64,000 bases of DNA from Candidatus Methylomirabilis sp. (GTDB lineage Bacteria > Muiribacteriota > Ozemobacteria > Ozemobacterales > Ozemobacteraceae), in NCBI GenBank assembly GCA_020722725.1, contig DYKG01000006.1, forward strand, positions 45,772 to 109,771, in the 5' to 3' direction. Of this stretch, positions 25,868 through 33,555 are shown piece after piece. The first letter of the stretch is position 1. Every line of letters begins with the position of its first letter. The notes under the pieces were generated by a model that made no database searches, had not been told where the DNA came from, and was given only the letters and a program-made list of their open reading frames with translations. The position numbers and the translations under genes are program-made.

Positions 25868-28624
25868 ATGTATATAGTTTCCTGCCAGAATCGTAGTTTT
25901 AACGAAACTCTGCCGCTGGTCGGCGGCAAGGGCGGCAATCTGCTGCGCCTTATGGATGCGGGTGCCGAAGTTCCTGCTTTCATCGTTCTTACCCGAAATT
26001 GTTTCGATGAATTCATAAAATCATTTAAAAGTGAATTCGATAAATGCCTGCGCGCTATTGATTGTTCGACCCCTGAACGAATTGCTGCAACCGCCGGAGC
26101 TTTGCGCAAATGCATTTGCAGTCATTCGATTCCCGAGGATATCAAGAAAGAAATGTTTCTGCAGATGAAGCTTTTCATTCCGTTCGGCAGCTTCGTTGCC
26201 GTGCGCTCATCTGCTCTCGGTGAAGATTCAAAAGAATTTTCATACGCTGGAATGCTTGACACCTGCCTGTTCCGCCGCAGCGAAGAAGAAATCTGCGATG
26301 CGGTCGTGACCTGCTGGTCATCTATTTTCTCTGACCGTGCGGTGGCATATCGCAACATGCGCGGCATTTCGCAGGATGATGTTGCAATGGCGGTCGTGGT
26401 TCAGGAAATGATCGATGGACAGGCATCCGGCGTTACTTTCACGGTTAACCCAGGTACCCGTTATGCTGACGAAATTCTGATTACTTCGGTTTTCGGTCTT
26501 GGTGAAGGTCTGGTTTCCGGAACTCTCGATTCTGACCAGTTTGTTGTGCTTAAAAAGCCAGGTTACCCGATCAATGAGCGCCAGCCGGCTGACAAGGTTG
26601 AAAAGCTGGTTTTCGATACGGAAAGGAATTTTGGAACGATTACCGTTGAAGTGCCGGCTGCCGAAGCAAAAAAGCCAAGCCTGACCGATAATCAGGTTCA
26701 GGCCATTGCGGCAGTCTGCCACAAAATTGAATGTGCTTATAAAGGCGTTCCACAGGATATCGAATGGACAATCGACCGTGAAGGAACGATCAGAATTCTA
26801 CAGGCCAGGCCGATTACCACCATCGATTCGCCGATTCCGGCTGAGCGTCAATACAAAACGATCTGGGATAACTCTAACATAGTCGAAAGCTACTCGGGCG
26901 TAACCACTCCGCTTACTTTTTCCTTTGCAATTTATGCTTATCATCGGGTTTACGTGCAGTTCTGCGAAGTTCTGATGGTGCCACAGGAAGATATCAGGGC
27001 CAATGATTTTGCCTTCGCCAACATGCTCGGCTTTCTCAATGGCAGAATTTATTACAATCTGAAAAACTGGTACAAGTTGATTTCTGTTCTGCCTGGTTAC
27101 AGCTATAACAGCCGTTTCATGGAAGGCATGATGGGCGTTAAAGTCAGTTTTAATGAAAACAAAAATGACAAGCCCATGGGCTTTTTCCAGAAATATTTTT
27201 ATGAGCTGCCGCGCATTGGGCTGGTCGGACTGAACCTGGCCTATCGTTTCTGGCGCACCGACACTGAAGTAAAGAACTTCATGGATGTTTATCAGGCCCA
27301 GTATAACAAGTTCAGGGATTTTGATTTCAACTCGGCACCGGCCCACAAGCTGGTTGAAATTTTCAACGAACTTGATAACACGGTTCTGGCTAACTGGAAA
27401 GCACCGATTATCAACGATTTCATGGCAATGATTTTTTACGGCGTTCTCGACATGCTTATGAAAAAATGGAATCTCAATGATGACCCGGCGCTGAAAAACG
27501 ATTTGCTGGCAGGCCAGGGAAATGTTGAGAGCACACTGCCCCTTCGCAATATTCAGAAAATGGCACGTTTCATCTCTGCCGATGCTGAGCTGAAAGATAT
27601 GTTCAGTAAAAAATCGGCAACAGAACTCAAACAAATATTTATTCCAGTTCCAGATAAAAGCAAGCCGGCGGGCTGGGTCGAGCTTGGTCGTCAGGTCGCC
27701 GATTACCTTGAAAAATACGGCTACCGAGCCATGTGCGAACTCAAACTCGAAGAACCTTCGATGAACGAACGCCCTGAATTTCTTTTCGACATGTTGAAAA
27801 ACTATTCAGCGGCCACTTTGCCGGAAGAAGATAATGTCGGCGATAAAGAGCGACTGGTGCGCGAAGAGGCTGAACGCAAAGTTCGCTCGCTGCTCGGTGA
27901 AGACAAGATTCTGTGGTATATCAAGAAAATTGATGTGTTGATGTTCGTGGCCAACTGGGCCAGGAAGGCCATGGCGGTGCGTGAATATCAGCGCTTTGCC
28001 CGCACCAGGATGTATGGCATCGTCAGCAGAATTTACAAGGCTTTTGGCCGTCGTTTCGTCGAACGCGGTCTGCTCGACCAGGTCGATGATATTTTCTACC
28101 TGACCATGCAGGAAACTCTCGAATACGTGGTCGGCACTGCCCGCAGCCAGAAACTGCGCGAGCTTGCCGCTTTGCGTCGGGCTGAATTCGAAGAATACAA
28201 AAAGATGGATGAATTGCCTGACCGCATTGAAACCACCGGTGTTACCTACTGCAACGACCTTACCAGGGGTGTGCTGGCGACCCTTGAAGACGATGACCCG
28301 AATATCATTCGCGGTATCGGCGGGTGCTCAGGCAAAGTTACCGGCAAGGTTAAGGTAATTCTCAACCCCAGCGATGATATGTCGTTGAATGGCGAAATTC
28401 TGGTGGCGGCTCGCACTGATCCTGGCTGGGTGCCGTTGTTCGCAACCGCTTCGGCTCTGTTAATCGAGCGCGGTTCGATGCTTTCCCATTCGGTTATCGT
28501 TGCCCGTGAACTTGGTTTGCCTGCGGTTGTCGGTGCAACTGGTGTAACCAAAAAAGTTAAAACCGGAGATGTTGTTGAATTAGACGGCACGACCGGTGTT
28601 GTTAAAATTATTTCACGGGCATGA
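25868..28624 (+). CDS. PEP-synthase-like dikinase (rifampin phosphotransferase-type architecture)
   Basis: This protein of 918 residues has an N-terminal PPDK/PEP-synthase ATP-grasp domain (VGGKGGNLLRL, AVRSSALGEDS, DIEWTIDREGTIRILQARPIT), a long middle domain, and a C-terminal swivelling phosphohistidine domain. The catalytic His is His874 in GSMLSHSVIVARELGLP. It lacks the C-terminal PEP-binding TIM barrel of true PEP synthase and pyruvate phosphate dikinase. The same three-domain order is found in rifampin phosphotransferase (Rph), which moves the beta phosphate of ATP through His to a small-molecule hydroxyl. The middle domain differs and presumably sets the acceptor. A phosphotransferase acting on an alcohol made by the neighbouring reductase fusion is a reasonable inference. 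Confidence 0.88.
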   Translation: MYIVSCQNRSFNETLPLVGGKGGNLLRLMDAGAEVPAFIVLTRNCFDEFIKSFKSEFDKCLRAIDCSTPERIAATAGALRKCICSHSIPEDIKKEMFLQMKLFIPFGSFVAVRSSALGEDSKEFSYAGMLDTCLFRRSEEEICDAVVTCWSSIFSDRAVAYRNMRGISQDDVAMAVVVQEMIDGQASGVTFTVNPGTRYADEILITSVFGLGEGLVSGTLDSDQFVVLKKPGYPINERQPADKVEKLVFDTERNFGTITVEVPAAEAKKPSLTDNQVQAIAAVCHKIECAYKGVPQDIEWTIDREGTIRILQARPITTIDSPIPAERQYKTIWDNSNIVESYSGVTTPLTFSFAIYAYHRVYVQFCEVLMVPQEDIRANDFAFANMLGFLNGRIYYNLKNWYKLISVLPGYSYNSRFMEGMMGVKVSFNENKNDKPMGFFQKYFYELPRIGLVGLNLAYRFWRTDTEVKNFMDVYQAQYNKFRDFDFNSAPAHKLVEIFNELDNTVLANWKAPIINDFMAMIFYGVLDMLMKKWNLNDDPALKNDLLAGQGNVESTLPLRNIQKMARFISADAELKDMFSKKSATELKQIFIPVPDKSKPAGWVELGRQVADYLEKYGYRAMCELKLEEPSMNERPEFLFDMLKNYSAATLPEEDNVGDKERLVREEAERKVRSLLGEDKILWYIKKIDVLMFVANWARKAMAVREYQRFARTRMYGIVSRIYKAFGRRFVERGLLDQVDDIFYLTMQETLEYVVGTARSQKLRELAALRRAEFEEYKKMDELPDRIETTGVTYCNDLTRGVLATLEDDDPNIIRGIGGCSGKVTGKVKVILNPSDDMSLNGEILVAARTDPGWVPLFATASALLIERGSMLSHSVIVARELGLPAVVGATGVTKKVKTGDVVELDGTTGVVKIISRA

Positions 28625-28719
28625 TAATTTCTTGCGGCAGCTGGTAAAGAGCCTGTTTAACCATGGCTTCCGCCAAAAATTGTGACCGAATGATAAACAA
28701 GTGATACAGGAGGCTGAAG

Positions 28720-29820
28720 ATGATTAAAACTGCTGTTGTTTACAGTAACGTATGGGAAGACCCCGAGCTTAACCGGGTTTCATTGCAGGTTAAGCCGGGA
28801 CAGAATGTGCTTTCGATTACCTCCGGGGGCTGCAATTCATTATGTCTGCTGCTCGAAGACCCGAAAAAGCTTATTTCGATCGACCTTAACACGGCACAGT
28901 TAGCGATGCTCGAGCTTAAACGCGCCGCTATTATCGAACTCGAATACGAAGACTTTATCGAAGTTCTCGGAACGCCGTTTTTTCGCAAACTATCTACCAG
29001 ACCTGCCCACTACCGCATTGATCTTTACAATAAAATCAAGAAGCACATGCCCGGCTATGCGGTTGATTTCTGGGATCAGAATCAGCAGCTGCTCAAAGAC
29101 GGAGCAATGATGTGCGGCAAAGTCGAAAAATTCTTCGCCATTTATCGCACCATTCTCAAGTGGCTTTATGGTGAAAAAGAAATTTTAAAACTGTTTGAAG
29201 CCAGGGATCTGGCCGAGCAGAAGGAAATTTACAAAAATTTCCGCAAGAAAAAATGGAATGGCCTGCACCGCATTCTGCTGAATCGCACCATTCTCAGCCT
29301 GGTTAAGGGTGCCCATTCTTTTGCCATGGTTGATTTCGAAGACTTCGCCGGAAACCTGAACCGCAAGCGCACTCTTGGCATGACACGCTTTTTCAACCCT
29401 GACAACTATTTCATGTGTCTGCTGATGCTGGGCGGCCATTACCACGAAAAGGGAATGTCGCCATATCTGTTGCGTGAAAATTTTCCAAAACTGAAAAAGA
29501 ACATCGGCGCCCTTGAAATTTATAAAGGCACTATCGGCGATGTTTTGAAAAAAGAAGGCCCGGGAACTTACGACCGGCTCAATCTTTCAAACATTTTTGA
29601 ATGGATGACCAATGAAGTTTTCAACTCAATTATCAGGGAATGCATTGAGCTTTCGCGACCTGGTGCGAGAATGGCCTGGCGCTATACCTTTGCCCGTCCA
29701 CGGGAACTGGATGCGGAAAACCTGAGCCGGTTAGAATACGAACCTGAGCTTTCAGACCGCCTGTTTAAACAGGATCGCGCATTTATATACGAAAGCTTTC
29801 ATGTTTATCATTTAAAATGA
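28720..29820 (+). CDS. BtaA-like S-adenosylmethionine 3-amino-3-carboxypropyl transferase (DUF3419)
   Basis: This protein of 366 residues matches the DUF3419/BtaA family. The N-terminal SNVWEDPELNR segment and the SITSGGCNSLCLLLEDP plus SIDLNTAQLAMLELK segments form the family's SAM-binding start. BtaA moves the aminocarboxypropyl group of SAM to diacylglycerol, giving diacylglycerylhomoserine. The second enzyme, the N-methyltransferase BtaB, is neither fused nor adjacent. The product here could therefore be the unmethylated homoserine lipid, or an ether of a different alcohol. GGAGG lies six bases before the ATG. It ends the 20-30 kb group, with its stop abutting the remnant of the convergent DUF1287 gene. 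Confidence 0.88.
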   Translation: MIKTAVVYSNVWEDPELNRVSLQVKPGQNVLSITSGGCNSLCLLLEDPKKLISIDLNTAQLAMLELKRAAIIELEYEDFIEVLGTPFFRKLSTRPAHYRIDLYNKIKKHMPGYAVDFWDQNQQLLKDGAMMCGKVEKFFAIYRTILKWLYGEKEILKLFEARDLAEQKEIYKNFRKKKWNGLHRILLNRTILSLVKGAHSFAMVDFEDFAGNLNRKRTLGMTRFFNPDNYFMCLLMLGGHYHEKGMSPYLLRENFPKLKKNIGALEIYKGTIGDVLKKEGPGTYDRLNLSNIFEWMTNEVFNSIIRECIELSRPGARMAWRYTFARPRELDAENLSRLEYEPELSDRLFKQDRAFIYESFHVYHLK

Positions 29821-30269
29821 TCATTTAACGCGATAATGACCTGTCAGCTTGAATTCAAACAACAGGTCTTTTTCCTGGGCCCCGGTGCCGATGATCGATG
29901 TTCTTATCGGGTCTGGTTAAACCCCATTTTTTTCGGGTAGCGGCTGAAGTTTTTCTTCATGTCTTCGTGAACCAGCTTTTGCAGATCGAGCCGGTGACTC
30001 TGACGCATGGCTCTAATCACAATATCGGTGCAAACCCCGACTTCAAGAGGAATATCACCGCCCGGGTAACTTGGCTGACGGCAGGCCAGGTCGTAGCGCA
30101 AAGTTTTGCCGACCTGACTGCGTGCCGCCATAACGATTGGGTTTGCCGGCCCATGGGTTGTTGCCGGAGATGGCACGGGAACTGCCTGGTCAAAAATTTG
30201 AACCGGTAAAAGCCTGGTGCCGATTGCCGCCGCAATCAGGGTAATTGCAATCAGAATAAATTTCGGCAA
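29821..30269 (-). pseudogene. DUF1287 periplasmic protein, frameshifted and internally deleted
   Basis: The intact N-terminal frame (29904-30269, 121 residues) has a signal sequence, then the DUF1287 core: ARSQVGKTLRYDLACRQPSY, PGGDIPLEVGVCTDIVIRA and LVHEDMKKNFSRYPKKMG. At about 29919 the frame stops, but removing one T restores LTRPDKNIDHR, the expected continuation. A third frame then gives IGTGAQEKDLLFEFKLTGHY and ends RVK at 29821, which is the normal C-terminus of the family. Thus one frameshift and one internal deletion, judged from memory of the family at about 50 codons, have broken the gene. It may be decaying or be a sequence error at the first site. The function of the family is unknown; members are secreted. 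Confidence 0.8.
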
Positions 30270-30284
30270 ATCAAACTCTAACCT

Positions 30285-31013
30285 TTACTCAGCCGGTTGT
30301 AGCGGGAAAATTTTCCAGGGTTCGGGAACCTGCCCGTTTCGATCGGCGATCCCTGCGCCAATCGCAATAATTTTGCCAGTTATCGGTTTGCTGAATTCGC
30401 TTTCGGCGTGATTTTTCAAAAAATTATTCAATTTTTCGATTTCAGCTTTTGCCAGGAATGTCAAATGGGGATTAAATTCTTCATATACGTTCGGGCTGCC
30501 AAATTTTGAAATGGATTCGACTTTTTTTGGAAATGGTTTTGCCCATTCGGGAACGAAATCTGACTGGGCACGCATGGGCGAAAGCAATTCTACAACAGAA
30601 TTGGAAAGGGCCTGCAGGTTATGGTTCCGGTCGAGATTCATGAAAAACCAGTTGCCAGAAGTAATTTCAAGACCGGTTGTTTTCACTTCAAACTGTCTGG
30701 TGGTGCTTGCAAGCTCTTCAACTTTCGCCAGCACTTCATTCTTCATTCCGGCCGGGTATTGAGTCATGTAAAGGGTGCAATGAACCTGAAAACCCTGCAT
30801 CGGGAACGAATCGATCTGTTCTGTTTCTTTGAGGGCGTTTGCCGCATCTTTGAAGGCTTTCTCCATATCATCTGAAACTACTGCAAATACGTTGATTTTT
30901 TCCTGTGGCGGGGGTGGTGGAGGTTCAATATTCTCTGCTGCAGATGCGGCAATGGCAAAAAATAAAGAAATAGCCAGAAAAAGTTTAAAAAATTGTTTAA
31001 AATTTAGATTCAT
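30285..31013 (-). CDS. secreted 2H phosphoesterase-family protein
   Basis: This protein of 242 residues has a signal peptide (FFKLFLAISLFFAIAASA) and then a Pro-rich linker of six consecutive Pro. The two catalytic H-x-T motifs of the 2H (LigT/2'-5' RNA ligase-like) fold are His78-Cys-Thr80 and His183-Leu-Thr185. They are about 100 residues apart, as the fold requires. 2H enzymes act on cyclic phosphates or 2'-5' links; a periplasmic member is unusual, and the substrate is unknown. It lies 15 bp upstream of the DUF1287 pseudogene on the minus strand and is likely transcribed with it. Confidence 0.8.
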   Translation of the reverse strand: MNLNFKQFFKLFLAISLFFAIAASAAENIEPPPPPPQEKINVFAVVSDDMEKAFKDAANALKETEQIDSFPMQGFQVHCTLYMTQYPAGMKNEVLAKVEELASTTRQFEVKTTGLEITSGNWFFMNLDRNHNLQALSNSVVELLSPMRAQSDFVPEWAKPFPKKVESISKFGSPNVYEEFNPHLTFLAKAEIEKLNNFLKNHAESEFSKPITGKIIAIGAGIADRNGQVPEPWKIFPLQPAE

Positions 31014-31083
31014 TTTTTTCTTCCTTTAAGTTTGTTGTATTTTATGATTATCGTTTGTTCCAGGAATCGGTGCATTACTCAAA

Positions 31084-32349
31084 TCACTTTTCATCAGCAG
31101 TCATTTTCTTATTGAGCCTGTTGATTCTGCCATTTCTTTTAACCGTTGCGGAAAAATTTTGGTTCCAGCTGAGCTGGTGCAGAAAGTAATTCAGCTGGTC
31201 AGCATTGTTGAAAGATCTGCCGGCAACTTTGATAACTTCATCACCGCTGCGAAAACCGGCTTTGAAAGCCCAGGTTCCAGGCATCACGCTGCCTATCAGC
31301 AATTTGCCTTCTTTTTCTGCGACCTTGAAGGGTGGGGCTGGGTAATACTCGTTTTTTTCTTCGGGAACGCCGACGAGAAAATCGGCAAGACCTGCTGAAA
31401 CGATGGTGAAAGGCGGCTCGGCCTGACCCGGTTTTTTGCCCATGTGAACTGCGAAGCCGGGGTGCTCGTCGCTTTTCTTCCTGCTTTTTATCTTGATGTC
31501 AACCGGCATTACCGTAACCACTTTCAGATTGCTGCGGTTTTTGATCAATCTGGCGATTCCAAGCCCATATGCCACATGCCCGGTGCCGGCCAGTCCGATT
31601 ATTTTGTGATTTCTGAATTCTTCAGCGGCTTTCACCATTCCCTGAGCCATGGCCGCATCCCACAGGCACTGGGCAAGATAAATTCCGGGAAACATCTCCG
31701 GTGCCTGGGCGCTCAGGCCCTGCATCATGGTTTCGATAAAAAAGCGATGCTCCGATGATGACATGTCCGGCATCGATTCGCCGGGAAGAATGGCTTCTTT
31801 AAGGTCGTTCAACCCGGCTTTGCGCAGGGCTTTAACCCTTGCCGAAGGCAGATTGACGCCTCTGAGAGGAATTCTGTAGCGATGAGCCGCTTCAAAAATC
31901 GGCATGTAATAGCGAAGATTATGCCCCCAGGTTGAATAATAGCCGGTATTGGCGGCGAAAGCTTCGGGGCTTGCCCCGTCACGAATAAATTCATCGAGCT
32001 TCTGATTCTGCTGTTCATTATACATTTCCAGGCCAATAACCAGCTGATTGCCACGCGCTGCCAGTGCTTCGATGATTTTCTGCTGAACCTGGTGGTGATG
32101 CAGACCGGTGTGTGATTCGCCAACCAGAATAACGTCAGCTTCCTCGAGTTTCTGATAAAAGCTTTCCATATCTATTATCTTGTTTATCTGGCTGTCAGTA
32201 ACGCTGTGCAGAAAGACCTGCGCCATATTCCAGCGGCTGCTTTCACTGCCAAACGGAAGCTTGTGCGGCTGCCATTCATTTTCTTCGGCAAAAGCCGGAA
32301 CAGCTGCAACCATAGCCAGAATAATCGTAAGTTTAAATAAACGTTTCAT
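31084..32349 (-). CDS. ChaN/Tiki-like periplasmic protein with C-terminal PDZ domain
   Basis: This protein of 421 residues starts at ATG 32349, placed by GGAGGTG just upstream, and has a signal peptide ending AVPAFAEE. Residues about 60-290 match the ChaN/DUF399 family (haem-binding uptake protein, Tiki/EreA superfamily) with VILVGESHTGLHHH, VIGLEMY and the late GTGHVAYGLG. The last about 90 residues form a PDZ domain (LLIGSVMPGTWAFKAGF, GDEVIKVAGRSF). ChaN is linked to iron/haem handling in other bacteria, while the fold also includes metalloproteases and esterases. The PDZ fusion suggests binding of a peptide C-terminus in the periplasm. Confidence 0.85.
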   Translation of the reverse strand: MKRLFKLTIILAMVAAVPAFAEENEWQPHKLPFGSESSRWNMAQVFLHSVTDSQINKIIDMESFYQKLEEADVILVGESHTGLHHHQVQQKIIEALAARGNQLVIGLEMYNEQQNQKLDEFIRDGASPEAFAANTGYYSTWGHNLRYYMPIFEAAHRYRIPLRGVNLPSARVKALRKAGLNDLKEAILPGESMPDMSSSEHRFFIETMMQGLSAQAPEMFPGIYLAQCLWDAAMAQGMVKAAEEFRNHKIIGLAGTGHVAYGLGIARLIKNRSNLKVVTVMPVDIKIKSRKKSDEHPGFAVHMGKKPGQAEPPFTIVSAGLADFLVGVPEEKNEYYPAPPFKVAEKEGKLLIGSVMPGTWAFKAGFRSGDEVIKVAGRSFNNADQLNYFLHQLSWNQNFSATVKRNGRINRLNKKMTADEK

Positions 32350-32511
32350 TCTACACCTCCAAATTGCCACTTCATTCGTCGCATTCCCAAACATCTTAGC
32401 AAATTCCTGCCGGCAAGTCACTCAAAACCTGAGGTCAAAGACAGGGGTTAAATGCCCATGTATTTGGTCAAATGCCGGTAAAATGTCTGGCGGTGCCTTT
32501 GTTATCAAGGG

Positions 32512-32540
32512 TTGATTGGCTTTGGTTTTCAGGGTAGAAT
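32512..32540 (+). promoter_or_regulatory. sigma-70 promoter of the LolA-like gene
   Basis: TTGATT (32512-32517) and TAGAAT (32535-32540) are separated by exactly 17 bp. The start codon lies 26 bp downstream, after GGAGG. The match is good, which also argues against using a TTG at 32512 as a start codon. Confidence 0.7.
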
Positions 32541-32565
32541 TAGTCAGCTTAAAGTTGGAGGCATT

Positions 32566-33336
32566 ATGAAAATCAGATACTCTCTGCTGCTTGTTTTTCT
32601 CGCTTTCTGTCTCTGCGCTGGTCAGGCCATGGCACTCACTGCCCAGGAAGTCCTGCAGCAGGTAGAAGACCGCTATGTCGGAAAAACTTCAAAAGCTAAC
32701 GTTTTAATGAAACTGATTGATAAAAACGGAGAAACCCGCGAGCGCAAAATGACAATTTCGCGCCGCAAGAGCGATAATCTGAACAAGGATAATTTCATTA
32801 TTTTCATGGCTCCCCCGGATATTCAGAACACCACTTACCTGGTAAATGAAAAGAACAAAAACAAGGAAAAATGGATTTACCTTTCGGCTTTCAAGAAAAT
32901 CAGAAAAATCGTGGCCGAAGACTACGGTATGGCTTTCGTTTCAAGTGATTTCACCTACGAGGACATGGAAGACATTCATGCCGACGATTATGTTGCATCT
33001 GACCTGAAAGAAGAAAAACTCGACGGCGAAGATGTTTACTCAATTTCGGTTACTAAAAAAGACAGCAATACCAGTTATGCCAAAGTTGTAATGAAAGTGG
33101 CAAAAGACAAAATGCTGGTTCTCAAATCGGAAATGTATGATAAGAATGCTCCCGAAAAGATGATCAAGGTTCTTACTTCGGCCAATATCGAACAGATTGA
33201 GAACATCTGGACGCCGAAAAACGTTTCGATAAAAGACCTTGTCAAGGGAACCAGCACCACCCTTGAGACGGTAAAAATCAAATATGACCTCGAACTGAAA
33301 GACGAAGAATTCCAGAAACAGAATATGGAGCGCTGA
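32566..33336 (+). CDS. outer-membrane lipoprotein-sorting (LolA-like) protein
   Basis: This protein of 256 residues has a signal peptide (SLLLVFLAFCLCAGQAMA). It belongs to the LolA-like outer membrane lipoprotein-sorting family (PF17131-type), recognised by the TAQEVLQQVEDRY start, RERKMTISRRK, WIYLSAFKKIRKI, SSDFTYEDME and the C-terminal EFQKQNMER. Such proteins have a curved beta sheet that carries lipids or lipid-modified partners through the periplasm and are often encoded beside RND/MMPL pumps and outer-membrane proteins. Here an outer-membrane barrel protein follows after a terminator, with no pump in the window. GGAGG precedes ATG 32566. Confidence 0.9.
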   Translation: MKIRYSLLLVFLAFCLCAGQAMALTAQEVLQQVEDRYVGKTSKANVLMKLIDKNGETRERKMTISRRKSDNLNKDNFIIFMAPPDIQNTTYLVNEKNKNKEKWIYLSAFKKIRKIVAEDYGMAFVSSDFTYEDMEDIHADDYVASDLKEEKLDGEDVYSISVTKKDSNTSYAKVVMKVAKDKMLVLKSEMYDKNAPEKMIKVLTSANIEQIENIWTPKNVSIKDLVKGTSTTLETVKIKYDLELKDEEFQKQNMER

Positions 33337-33350
33337 AGCCTATTTTCTTA

Positions 33351-33394
33351 AAACGGTCATTGAGCCCATAAAATGGGTCGAGATGACTGTTTTT
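33351..33394 (+). terminator. intrinsic terminator after the LolA-like gene
   Basis: A long stem pairs 33351-33360 with 33383-33392 (one G-U pair), with an inner GCCCAT/ATGGGT stem and AAA loop, and ends in TGTTTTT. Confidence 0.7.
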
Positions 33395-33555
33395 AGCTTT
33401 TCTTCGGGTCAGTTATTCGCTCATTTTTTCTTGGGCAATTCCTGTTTTTCTACGGACTCGGCATTCAATTCTTTTCTGGCTGTGCCGATAGTTTTAATAG
33501 AAATACAGGAGGCACGCAGATTTACAACCTGTTACAATTCGCTCTAAAGCGGTTT

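Noticed and set aside
26798..27634. 278-codon minus-strand frame inside the dikinase gene
   Set aside because: Shadow of the dikinase reading frame; composition rich in His/Phe as expected for an antisense frame.
29838..29878. Hairpin GACCTGT...ACAGGTC followed by T tract, as a terminator of the BtaA-like gene
   Set aside because: It falls inside the readable C-terminal remnant of the convergent DUF1287 gene, so the pairing may simply be coding sequence. It may still act as a terminator but cannot be claimed.
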